Positions 11,009 through 21,557 of a stretch of 64,000 nt of DNA are shown here, piece after piece. Where the stretch lies: NCBI GenBank assembly GCA_022592435.1, contig JABYQS010000010.1, forward strand, positions 310,001 to 374,000, in the 5' to 3' direction. The stretch is from Cerioporus squamosus (lineage: Eukaryota; Basidiomycota; Agaricomycetes; Polyporales; Polyporaceae). Within the stretch, counting starts at the first letter, position 1. Every line of letters starts with the position of its first letter. Under the pieces are notes generated by a model. That model was not told where the DNA came from. It saw nothing but the letters and a program-made list of their open reading frames with translations, and made no database searches. Made by a program: the position numbers and the translations under genes.

Positions 11009-12756
11009 ATGGATCCCGAGAACAAGCCCAAGGGTCCTTCTCCCCACTACTCCCTCTACCAACGCGAGATGTTCAAGCGCGGAGGAGAGGCCGGCATTTG
11101 TTCGTGTCTCCACCTCGTGTGCATCCGCATACATTGTGACGCGTCACCGCAGTGCCTAGCTTCTCCGTGCACCCGGAAGAGCTTCAGGATTCGACCAAGA
11201 AGAAGCTGAACGACCGTGGCTACTTTTACGCCAACTCGAATGCTGGTGTCGGATGGACAGACCGCGCTAACAGGTACTTGCTTTCATGCTCGCTAGCGTG
11301 CATACGCAAGCTGACGTCGTCTGGTACCACAGGGAGGCCTTCTACAGGTGGCGCATCATTCCTCGTACCTGCGTGGACACGAACGTACGCGACCTGACGA
11401 GTGAGCATACCTGAACTACTTGTCACGAAGGTTTGCTGAACGTCATCCGTGCACAGCGACGATCTTTGGGCACAAGATCCCTGTGCCCATCATGTTCGCT
11501 CCGATTGGGATCAACAAGCTCTACTCGCCTCTAGGCGAGCTCATCCCGGCACGCGTTGCTGGAGAACTAGGCATGCCTGTACGTATCCTCTCTGCGACAT
11601 GCTCAGCACATCTTGACTAACATACCTGACCTCGATAGTACTGCCTATCTACGGCAGCGTCCCAGCCTATCGAAGAGGTCGCGAAGGCGAACGATGAAGG
11701 CGCGTCCGAGCGCAACGAGAGTAACTCCGTGCACCAGTACGACGGTCCTAACGGCGGCAACGCGAAGAGCCCGCGGTTCTTCCAGCTCTACATGGGGCAT
11801 GACGATGAGATCGTGAGTGTGGCCCATCAGCACGACCGTGGATGCATACTGAAGAAGTGGCTAACATGGGTAGACCCTGTCGCTGTTGAACCGCGCATGG
11901 AAGGCGGGCTTCGACGTCCTGATGCTCACGACGGACACCTGGCAGCTCGGATGGCGCCCCACAGACATCAACATCGCAAACTACACGTGCGTGCTCACCT
12001 CCTCCCCCTCCACCACTCCTTCACCGCGCTCACGACGCCCGACAGCTTCTACTACCCCGGCACGCCCGGGAACGAACTCGGCGAGTCCGACCCGGTCTTC
12101 ATGGCGAAACACAAGGCGGACCTCGCGCGCGACAAGGGCAAGTGGATCGACAGCAGCGTCTGGCACGGCAAGGCGCACACCTGGGACAAGATCCGGTGGC
12201 TCATCGGCGAGTGGAAGAAGATCTCGGGCGGCCGCCCGTTCGTGATCAAGGGCATCCAGTGCGCCGCGGACGCGAAGACGGCCCTGGAGGTCGGGTGCGA
12301 CGGGATCGTCGTGACGAACCACGCCGGCCGCCAGGTGGACGGCGCCGTGGGGAGCTTGGAGGTCTTGCCGGAGATCGTCGACGCCGTCGGAGACAGTGCG
12401 TACCCTTCCCTCCAGTGCGCTGTGGGGGGAGGATAGAAGCTGATTGGCAAACGTTCTGGCACGCAGAGATGACCATCATCTTCGACTCGGGGATCCGCAC
12501 GGGTGCGGACGTGTTCAAGGCCATCGCGCTCGGTGCGCACGTCGTCATGATCGGCCGTCTCTACGTCTGGGGCATGTCGCACGAGGGCGTGCACGGCTGC
12601 AGGCATGTCATCAAGAGCCTGCTCGCGGACCTCGACATCCTCATGACCGTCGCCGGCTACCCGTCGATCGAGAAGGATGTGCGCGGGAACAGCGGCGCGC
12701 TGAGATACAACCCGAGTGGTGGGCCTCCGGGTCCAGGGGAGCATGCGAAGCTCTAG
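11009..12756 (+). CDS. FMN-dependent alpha-hydroxy acid oxidase (lactate 2-monooxygenase / glycolate oxidase-like)
   Basis: Eight exons (11009-11099, 11153-11273, 11333-11400, 11457-11578, 11639-11812, 11874-11986, 12046-12395, 12467-12756) give 442 residues in frame. This TIM-barrel flavoenzyme family oxidises 2-hydroxy acids such as lactate or glycolate. Visible signatures are FYRWRIIPRTC, PIMFAPIGINKL, FFQLYMGHDDE, LTTDTWQLGWRPTD, the substrate/flavin motif VVTNHAGRQVDGA with the catalytic His near residue 322, and IIFDSGIRTGADVFKAIALG for the phosphate site. No heme domain or mitochondrial leader is seen, so it is not a cytochrome b2. The first intron uses a weak donor (GTTCGT). The overall pattern resembles fungal lactate 2-monooxygenase-like enzymes, but the exact substrate cannot be read from sequence. 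Confidence 0.9.
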
Positions 12757-13030
12757 GAGACTACTTACTTCACTGAGAAACGTGTAGAGTTGACTTCCGT
12801 GCTGTGTATATAGAGGATCCTTGTAAAGCAATGTCATCACCGCTCATCCTATCCTCGTCAGCGCAACGGAAGAAAGATCCGAAAGGTTATGAATCGCTTA
12901 CTGACATGTATTTGAGCCCACCGACCAGGATCGTATCGCCAAGTGCTGAACCCAACAACGGTGGCCTCCGCACAGGCTTTCCAATACTTCCAAATGACAG
13001 ATATTCCGAGGTCAGGGGAGAACGACAAGA

Positions 13031-14714
13031 TCAGACTAGGGTACCCGATGACGAGCCGAGGTCGCTAGCTCTCGGGATCCCTCCAGAACAACCTTCCTCC
13101 GTCGCAGACTCGGGAGAGCTCGTCGTGCTAGCCCTCTCTGCCTCGCCGACGGATTTCTCGGGATGTCCTACGCCCGAGTCCGACGACCCTGAATCCACTC
13201 CTGCGCTCCGAACAATGCCTTCTTCCTTGAGACCGTCGAGAGTGACGTCCGGCGGAACGCCCTCTGCCACATGGGCCGTTTTGCCAGCAGAGTCAGTGCC
13301 CGCCTCCGTATCTGCCTGCGGGCGACCACCGGCAGCGGCCCACTCCCACCCAGACAACGACCGCCTGCCGAGGTCGCCCGACTGCAGCCGCGCGCGGAAC
13401 TGCGTGCGCTTGTTGAGCGTGCGGAGGAGGCCGAGCGTGTACACCTTGCCGGTGAGGATCGCGAAGAAGAGGTCGAGGTTCGCCTCGGCGAATGCGGAGG
13501 GGCCGCCGCCGATGGGGCCGTGGTGCGCGTCGCGGACGGAGTAGATGATGGCGGAGGCGAGCATGCAGATCGCGGGGAGCGCGGCGGTCTCCCAGGTGAT
13601 GGCGATGATGTGCGCGAGCGTGCGATCGAGGTGGGCGAGGCCGGTGCGGGTGTGCCAGAGGGAGCAGGACACTGCAGGTGGAATGGTTGTGAGAGGATGA
13701 CTAGCGAGAGGGAGGAAGCTGGAAGCCGAGGGACGTACGAATGGTGGTGATTGAAAGCGCTGTGAGGAGTGTACCGTAAACCCACAGAGGGTACGCGAAG
13801 ACGCTTGCACGTAGAGGCTAGATAGGTTTCAGGGAGGTGAGTGAAGAGGCGAGTGAGAACATTTCAGAGAATGGAGCGTACATCGACATTCGCGGGGCCA
13901 CGATCTGCGATGGGACCCACCACCATAGCGATCTTCGCAGTCTGAGCGATCGACGGCTGCATAAGTAGCTATCAAGGTACCTGAGCATAGCACCGGCGCG
14001 ACATACCAGGATTATGCTCGCAGTAAACGTAACCACAGCGAGGGTGCCGAGGTAGATCAACACCAGCATCCTCATGCTCGTCATCTGCGTAGGAGCTGTA
14101 GTGTCACGGTCCACACGGCTGGAAAGGGAGGCATGACGCACCCTGAAACACCGTCTGATCAAGAACACTTCGCAAAGGCTGCATATAATCGCGTTGCACA
14201 GGAACTCGGTGAAATGCAAATCGCTGGTCCACTGTAGAAGCCGGTCAACAAGCCTCTGCAGTTCTCGCGCACGACAGACGTACCCAATGCAGCCCGAGCA
14301 CCGTGACTACCCACGTCTTGTAGCTCTCGAGTATCGTTTGCAACCTGCACTGCACTCAGTCTCAGGAGTCTTCGCCCAGGCGCTAAGAGCACTCACAAAG
14401 AGAAGATAACCAAGACGATCACATATGCGCGCAGCGCAATCGGATCGTCGTCCCAGCGTTCGTAGAACTTTGCAGCCTGTGTGGCATCGTGAGTAGTGAG
14501 CAGGACACGGATCCGAGCAGCAATGCGGGACCTGTGCGATGATGACCCCTGTATCGCAGTCAGCCGAAGAGTAGCGGATGTTCCACAAGAAATGCGTACC
14601 TTGGCATAAGTACTGCAAGAATCCTTGCACGAGGATCGGTCCCGCGGTGTACTGGTCGGGTCGGCCCAAAGCCTCAGCGTCCACCGAGAAGGACCCGTCC
14701 TTCGCGTAGAACAT
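13031..14714 (-). CDS. DUF6534-type multi-pass membrane protein
   Basis: Nine exons (14714-14600, 14548-14532, 14476-14397, 14344-14284, 14231-14142, 14084-14007, 13956-13882, 13817-13739, 13671-13031) give 411 residues in frame. The family is large in Agaricomycetes and has no established function; it resembles a seven-helix membrane protein. Typical elements are an N-terminal TAGPILVQGF helix, YVIVLVIFSLLQTILESYKT, a helix near CNAIICSLCEVFLIRR, MLVLIYLGTLAVVTFTASII, and SCSLWHTRTGLAHLDR with a final LFFAILTGKVYTLGLLRTLN segment. The C-terminal about 115 residues form a Ser/Gly/acidic cytosolic tail. Exon 2 is a 17-base micro-exon. The gene converges on the FMN oxidase with 274 bases between stop codons. 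Confidence 0.8.
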
Positions 14715-15094
14715 CCTGGTGGAGCGGGAGAGTTAGGGCAGCGGTGAGGGGCTCACCTTGTACTCAGGAGAGTAACTGTCAGCCACCAACCATCCGGCTT
14801 AACCGGCGGCTAGCGGCCGTTCAGTGCGAAACGCAATGTACCAGAACGAGTGAACAGAAGTAGGCAGGGTTGCGCGGGCTCGTTCGTGATTGCACAAGGA
14901 ACGCAGGGGTCGATTACAATCATAATAGTAGACGGACGGGAGTACGGAAATATAGAATGAAGCTCTAAGCGGACTATAGGAGAGTAGGTTTAACTATGGG
15001 GAGCTTAGGTAACGACGAGAGCAAGTGGGACATAAGATAGCAATATACACGCAACAGCATTACCTCGGATCGAATCGAAGCGGAAAGTGAGGCC
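14715..15094. other. Intergenic region, tandem minus-strand genes
   Basis: This 380-base interval lies between the DUF6534 gene start and the stop of the next minus-strand gene. It is locally AT-richer near 14910-15060. No gene or repeat is evident. Confidence 0.4.
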
Positions 15095-17248
15095 TTAAGC
15101 ATCGCGTTGCCTGGCAACCTTCGTCTTGAGGATCTCCCATCCACGGGGGTGGACGGTCTCGCAATGCTCGATGAGTTGCTGCTGCGACGCGTTGACGAAA
15201 GGCGTAGGCTCCTCAGTGGTATGGCCGCCCTTGAAACGGGATCTGTTGGATACGGTGAGTATATGCGCATTCTGAACAATATCTGGGTTCGAGACACACC
15301 TGCACATCCTACACCAGAGTTTCGCCTCGTCGTCGTCATCCTCGTCAAAGTTCGCTTCAATGCACTCCTCTTCCAGAGTCGGCTCTGGCTCTGTATCGGC
15401 CATGACAGCGTCCGACGCAGGAATGGCAGCCGCTGGCGGTTGTGCAGGCGCGGTGCTGGGAGGGTCACTTGATTGCGCATGAGGCTCCTGCGGCTGCACC
15501 GGGTGCTGTGTAGGTAGTTGAGTCGGCGGGGAAGGATGGATTTGTGAAGGATGCGGTTGGGTCTGTGGCATTGGCTGCGACTGCGCAATTATTTGGGCTA
15601 ATGGAGGTTGAGGTTGGGGCTGGTGAGGATAAGATTGCGGAGTAGGAGCGGGTACAATCCGAGTAAGCTGTGGCGGCTGCGTGGGTGGTACAGTTTGAGC
15701 AACAGACTGTTGAGGCGGATGCGAACGGTGCGGATATTCGACGGAGTTGGAATGAGGTTGAGAGTGTGGATGAGGAGCGGTGTAAAAGGACTGCGCCACA
15801 ACTGGCTGCATCGGAGATATGTGTCCGTTATGCACAGTTTGGCCAACGGGAGTCGCAGGGGAGGCCATCGGCGCAGAGCCAGATGCTTGAGGTTGCGGAA
15901 TCGCAATGCTTTGCGTATGCTCAAGCTTGCGGCGTTTCCTCGCGCTCTCTTCGCGAGCCTCATCCTGAGTCAGATCAATGATAGCACCAGCAAGAGAGCT
16001 GCTGGACGGATTGTTCGTCACTGGTGGAGCGACGTGATGTATCCCTCTAGACGACGATGGGCGAGAACTAGATGGATGCCGAGTCGCAGACGGCATCTGA
16101 CCGCTGGCAGTCCCCGGGCGACTAGACGCAGGGGTTGAAGGCGAGCTGGCCAGACTGAGTCCCGAGAAAGTGTTCAGAGGAGACGCAGAGACAGGACTTT
16201 GCCCCGGCCCAGTATGTGCGAAATAAAGAGCAGCGGGAGCGGATGGCCTGCGATGTTGAGCAATGGCGGGAGCCATGGAAGTGTCGACCGGGAGAAGCAT
16301 GGGCACGGAGCCACGATGTTGAGGAGGTGGGTTCTGGTTCTGCGGCCGTGTTCCTGGCATGCCCGCCTGCGCCAAGAGAGTTCTGAGTTTGTACATCCCG
16401 TAGAGCAGGTAGTGCCAAAAGCCCACCTTCGGAAGCGGCGCCCTGTAATATTGGACCATATTCGGCTGCGCCGGGGCAAACGCTACGGATGATCCGCATG
16501 ATGGGTAAAGAGACCACTGCACATGAATCTGTGGTGCACTTACAAGGACCTGGCATATTTGCCGCCATGGGAGGTGGAATAACATGATGCGATGCTGGCT
16601 GACCGTTCTGCATGGGCTGTGCGTATTGAGGAATGGAAGCGGGTCCGGGCATTCTGTGAATCAGCGCCTCGGGGGCAAACTTCGAAAGCTCTTGCCGCAG
16701 CACTGCAATCTCGTGCAACCTAACCGGAGCTGCTGAGGCTTCTGCGTATATGAGACTGTGAGGAATGACGTACGCTGCATGCAGTCTCGCTTGTAACTCA
16801 TCCCGCTGATTTATGGCCACCCTGAGGTTCTCGTGCATCTCCGCGACATTGCGCTTCTGTTGGTCGTCGGGTGCCTGAAGCAAGTTGATCCGCTGGTCCT
16901 GTTGGGCAATGAACTGAGCAAGCGAGCGATTGTCCGAGTAGAGCTTCTGGTTGTCGGCATGAAGCTTCGCGCACGTCCTCCGGAGCTCCTGAAAGTCGGA
17001 GAGAAGGGTCGGATAGTAGCCCAGTTCCTGCAGACACTCGTTTTGGGTTCTAACGAGCACCTCCATGATTTGCTGATCGGGTGCGCCGTTCGTCGTCTCT
17101 GCAGGCTTGACAGTATGCGGCAGCCTAACGTCAACGTCACTGTCAGCAGCGGTCGTCGGATGAAAGTTTTGGGGAGGAACACATACTCCTCGGCCGCTGT
17201 CGCTGTTGAGGCGGGCAGGGCGGCATTGTCGGTCACCGCCTCGCTCAT
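15095..17248 (-). CDS. Uncharacterised P/Q-rich protein with coiled coil and C-terminal CxxC...HC motif
   Basis: Four exons (17248-17187, 17139-16544, 16482-15300, 15242-15095) give 662 residues in frame. I do not recognise a named family. Residues about 40-150 are helical and heptad-like (VLVRTQNECLQELGYY, then ADNQKLYSDNRSLAQFIAQQ), suggesting a coiled coil. The middle is low-complexity, rich in Pro, Gln, Ser and His, with one basic cluster (ESARKRRKLEH) that could be a nuclear signal. The C-terminus has an acidic run (NFDEDDDDEAK), then WCRMC and, about 24 residues later, LIEHCETVHPRGW. That spacing resembles a single zinc finger. A nuclear regulatory or chromatin role is a guess from composition only. 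Confidence 0.75.
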
Positions 17249-17942
17249 GGCGGCGCGGATGGTCGGGGCGACGAAGGACGCAAGAGCGACGTGGATGGAC
17301 GGAGTTGCGCGAGGTTACGCGTCGGCATCGACGAGGCGGCCCCGCGTACCGACACAGCGACACCAGAGATCAGGACCCCGCAGCTTACGTACAGTGGGTT
17401 CTCCCCTTTTGGAAGGTCACCTTCCGTAATCGGACACCCGCCTGGGCCGGGGCAGCAAGGGACAGCAGCCTGGCACCTCGAAGTTCGAACCGCTTGAGCG
17501 ATGTCGCCGTGAGGCAAGGAACTCGAAGGAGCGCATGCAGGGCATGGAATACTCATGCGTCCACCAGTGCTCGCTGTTATTACACCCTCCGGCTTCTATA
17601 CAAGTGAGTATGATCTAGTAAACAGCAGCAGGACGATGGACTCCCGCACGTATCGTAGGCAGTGTAATGTGCAGTCCGTGTGTGTGTGTGTGTGAAATGG
17701 ATGTGGATGTAGCGCAGCAAAGCAAGTGTCCGAAAGCAAACTGTCCTGGGAACGTGATTATTGAGTCCAAGCCGCTCCCACTCCCAATCTCCCACCAGCT
17801 GCGCAGCAGTGGCGCGAGTGCGGTGAGGGAAGAGCACAGGCTGAGGGAGGCGTCGACAGGACGCAGGGGGGGTACTGAGGGAGTCGTACTGGCAGCGAAA
17901 CGCGCAGCTGAGGTTGGAAACATATCCTTGAATACGCCGCAG
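17249..17942. other. Intergenic region with a short GT microsatellite
   Basis: This is the presumed promoter of the P/Q-rich gene plus the 3' flank of the next minus-strand gene. A (gt)n run of about eight units lies near 17678-17694. Nothing else stands out. Confidence 0.4.
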
Positions 17943-18762
17943 TCAAGGCGTAGGCGGACGAGAATGCGATGCGGATGGGAAGGTAGGGCGTCCCCAGTCT
18001 ATCGACCCGTCGGCACTGTCTGTGGCAACGACAGTATCGTACGCTGGTGCATGCTGGTAAGGTGGTGGTGGTGGACGCCAGCGGTACGCCTCCATCGCAC
18101 GACTGACCCGCTCCATTCTGTCCCGCTGCTGCTCCTCCATCTCCCGCTCCAGCTGATGTCGACTGAGAAGCGCACCTATGCGGTCTGGAGGAGGAACCCG
18201 ATGGTAGCTATACCAGCAACGGGTGAGTGCAAGTAGTACGAACAGGCCAAGCGCTCCCGCGAGCACCTCGAAGACGATGGCAACCACGCTCTGGCCGTGT
18301 GGGGATGATGAATGGGAGCTGTCAAGTGGGCCCGTCGGTACGGGATGGGGCGCGAAGGGCCGTGTACCAGTGAAGTTGATACTGTGGCTCCAGTGTGTGG
18401 GATGCGAGTGCGTGTGGACACTAGGGATGGCGAGGGAGTGAGACGAAGTCGTGCTGGTCGCCAACGTCCGAGAGGCTTGTCTCGACGTGCCGTCGTCATC
18501 GTCTGCCGCGTGTGTGGCAGAACGGGACTCCGACTGTCGTGAAGTAGTGCGCGAGGAGTCATGAGAGGCAGAAGGGGTGTCGGAAGTGAGCGAGGACGTT
18601 ACAGTGTCAGCAGGAGCAGCGAGCGCGAGTCTGTATGGAATATGTAATTGGTGAGTGGACGCCCGACGAGCGAACGGCGTTCCGGTAGACTGGTAAGGCT
18701 ACTCACTGGAAGCACCACACGAAAGCGAGAAAGCATGTCAATCCAGACCACCTGGGACGCAT
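17943..18762 (-). CDS. Small single-pass type I membrane protein, Ser/Thr-rich ectodomain, PY-motif tail
   Basis: Two exons (18762-18707 and 18630-17943) give 247 residues. The short first exon completes a classic signal peptide (WSGLTCFLAFVWCFQLALAA). A Ser/Thr/His-rich, probably O-glycosylated ectodomain of about 100 residues follows, then one membrane span (VVAIVFEVLAGALGLFVLLA). The cytosolic tail has a charged helix (REMEEQQRDRMERVSRAMEA) and a PPPPPY motif. No named family is recognised. The architecture resembles small fungal sensor-like or cargo membrane proteins, but function is unknown. Confidence 0.75.
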
Positions 18763-18829
18763 GTGCCTCTCCGCACTGCGCCCGCGCGAGCACCAGGACG
18801 ACCGGTCTCCGGGGAAGGCGGTTGGGCTG

Positions 18830-18838
18830 ATATATAAG
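18830..18838 (-). promoter_or_regulatory. TATA-like box of the small membrane protein gene
   Basis: On the minus strand the sequence reads ttatatatc, about 70 bases before the start codon at 18762. The spacing fits a core promoter. Confidence 0.4.
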
Positions 18839-21557
18839 TATTCGGGCAGGAGGAAGGGCGAAATGAGAGGGTCAGACGATGGCGGCGAGTAGCTGGGAAC
18901 GGCTCCCTGCGCCAGTACTCATGGCAGGGAAGAAGGGGGCAAGACGGGGAGGTGGGCTTCGTGTTACCAGACTGGAATATAGGTGATCGCTTTGCCGCCC
19001 GCCCAAAATACGCCCGGGCTTGCTGCGTGGCTGTGCAGGTCTCCTTCCCCGACCGACCCCCTAGGTTCGGGGATTTCTGTGGTGGCCGTCCCGACAGTGC
19101 TGAGCCACAAGGCTCTTACCTCTCGACCGCGATATTGGGAATAATATCACGCGAACGGAGTACTGTGAGTGTCCTATCCATTAGACGCATAAGTCGACCG
19201 CAAAGTCACCATACGTCACTGCTCGATATCCCGACGGGCACTAGGTCCGGTGGGAAGGCCGAGTTGCCAGCGTTCTATAGGACGCTCGATATCAGCAGTC
19301 CTGCACTGATATCTCTCGACAAGGTGCTGTCAACACTTGCAGACGGGCGTGGGTGCATGCTATGACCGGGACGACGTTTAGCAGCGGCGCTGAACTTTGA
19401 GTTACAGATGCATGCATGATCTTGTAGCATGCGCAGCAGAGGTCATCCCTGCAGGCGTCGTCTGCCAGTCAAGTATGTGGTGGTCCCTATGCGCCGAAAT
19501 TCTGCAAAGTCCGCGTGTACCCGGTGCGAGTACTGCCAGAGTATCGCGTTCGTCGCTTGATAACCCCTGACAGTGAGGGCTGGTCCTGTCACGTATCAGC
19601 CGCCAAAATATCTCCACGGACGCTGGACGTGCGTCGCTGGCCTTGCGAAAGGAAGAATGCATGCCCTGCAGACCGCTGCATTGCTCTGGCGCCGCTAGCA
19701 GGTGGTGTACGATGGGTGCTACGCCCATGTACTAGTACTTCGGATCCTCCCGGGCCTTCGTCAAGCAGGAAGCGGTGCGGCATGACTGAGACACCTTCCC
19801 ACACATCTCGTCCACGGAGCGCACTCCTACTCGGATCGGACGAAGGAGACGCGCGGTTGTGCTCGAGGACTGTCGTCTCGGTCCGACCCAGTCTAGTACG
19901 AAGTAGCCGGTAAGTTGGAAAATTTACTCTCCTCACAACGACGTCGCGTGCTCCTTGATCATCGTCCCTAACAGCTCGACCATTGACCGTATCGCTTAGG
20001 TCTGCCACCCAGCAAGGAACGACCCGCTCAGCAGAGCAACAGCCCTGTTAGCCAGTGCCGAACATATACAGACATCGCCCATGGCCTATCTCGAGGACGA
20101 TGTCGCCGAGTACTTCCCGCTCCTTGGCAAGACTCCGAGCAGTTGAAACACACGGTAACCGCATTCCGGGCTGCATTGTCTGCGTACCACGTCCTACTTA
20201 ACGCCCCGGCTGCCAGTGGCCTCCTATCAGTACTAGGGAGCCTTCGCCCATCCAGAGGGCACTCTCCTCAAATGTAACAGGTATGTCGGTCTCTCTGTGT
20301 CCGATAGAGTGAGGCGCAGATAAAGCGAATAAACAGGCAAACTTAGTCGCGTTGTCAGACGTCACGTCATGCCCCCTTCTGGCATCGCTCTGGAGTGCGA
20401 TATAACCGCGTTGGTGCGCCTGATGGATCTTATGTTAGCTTCTTCGAGTCGTCCCGACCCCAAAACGCACTGTCGACGGTACGTCATTCTATGTTACTTG
20501 GGGAACCTACTTACTCGCTGGTTTTTGAGCAACCCTGATTGTCTCCCCGTCTACGCTGCACCATGTAGCCCCAATTGCGAGCAATGCACCGCACAGCCCA
20601 CTATCGAAGCCGGGCGTGGCGGTTAAGAATCAGATGTGGCCCGCAGAAGACCGCTTTAACGCCTCTCCGCCTCTCTCCGCACCGTATAACGTAGGTTCAT
20701 ATGAGCAACCATTATACACATCGTACTTTGCATGAGTACAGCAACGATCCGATGGTAGCTTCTGAGTGTCGTCCATAAGATATCATAGCACTGACGCTCG
20801 ACGTCTGTATACGATTATGTAGATGTTTAGTACTACTCGCCTCCACTCACCTGACAGACAATGAGAACTAGAGGACAAGTCGCCGTAATATATTTTTTCT
20901 CCGGGTTGTCGACTTGGAGCCACCCCTATCTTAATCTCAATTGTCAGTGATTGTCAGACTTAACCGTCCGTATGTACACCATCTCTGCACAGCGCAGTCT
21001 GTAAGCCGGCGAACGTTTGAGAAGGATTGCGATGAGTTGATGACCCCGTCTTAATACTTCACGCAGTCTCGGCCTAAGTGGCCTGAGTCATCTTAGCCGC
21101 CGGCACAAATTCAGCACAGCCGGTCATCCTCGGATCCTCGCTGAGTTGAAGGAGGTTATACTTGCTTCATCGCTCCTGCAACAAGTCATCCAACGTAGTC
21201 CCTAGTGTCGTCCCAATGACCTGCAAAGGTGTGAATATAATGTACTGCAGAAGATGAAGGCAGTGAGTGTGGAAGGGGACTCGGAGACGAGTCGGATGTC
21301 CATGAGCCGAGTGATTACGTGAGACATCGGTATGTGCAAGCTCCCAGAACCGGAGGCCATTTTCAGCAACTGAGGATGAGTCTCCGTGTTCTCCCCCCAT
21401 CCGCTGTGTGCGTCTCGTAGCTTGTGCTTACTTATATACCAATCTGCCCTCCGGACCCTGTCTACATCCCTTGCCGTTCTTGCATCCCCACACTATCCTC
21501 CCAGGCCTGCTCTAGCCTCTACCCGCGTCTACCCCGGATCCGATTCCTCCTGTCGGG
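18839..21557. other. Gene-poor interval of about 2.7 kb
   Basis: This is the longest stretch without a supported gene, and it is less GC-rich than its neighbours. The open frames are short, lack domains and do not join by splicing into anything recognisable. A 26-base perfect-arm hairpin lies at 19288-19313. A TATA-like ttatata at 21432-21438 sits about 120 bases before RIB1. I looked for tRNA B boxes, terminal repeats and reverse-transcriptase motifs and saw none. Confidence 0.45.

Noticed and set aside
17470..17500. tRNA-like B-box sequence gttcgaacc
   Set aside because: No flanking stems, A box or acceptor arm could be paired, so it is not a tRNA.
17678..17694. GT dinucleotide repeat as a functional element
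   Set aside because: It is a short ordinary microsatellite with no other signal.
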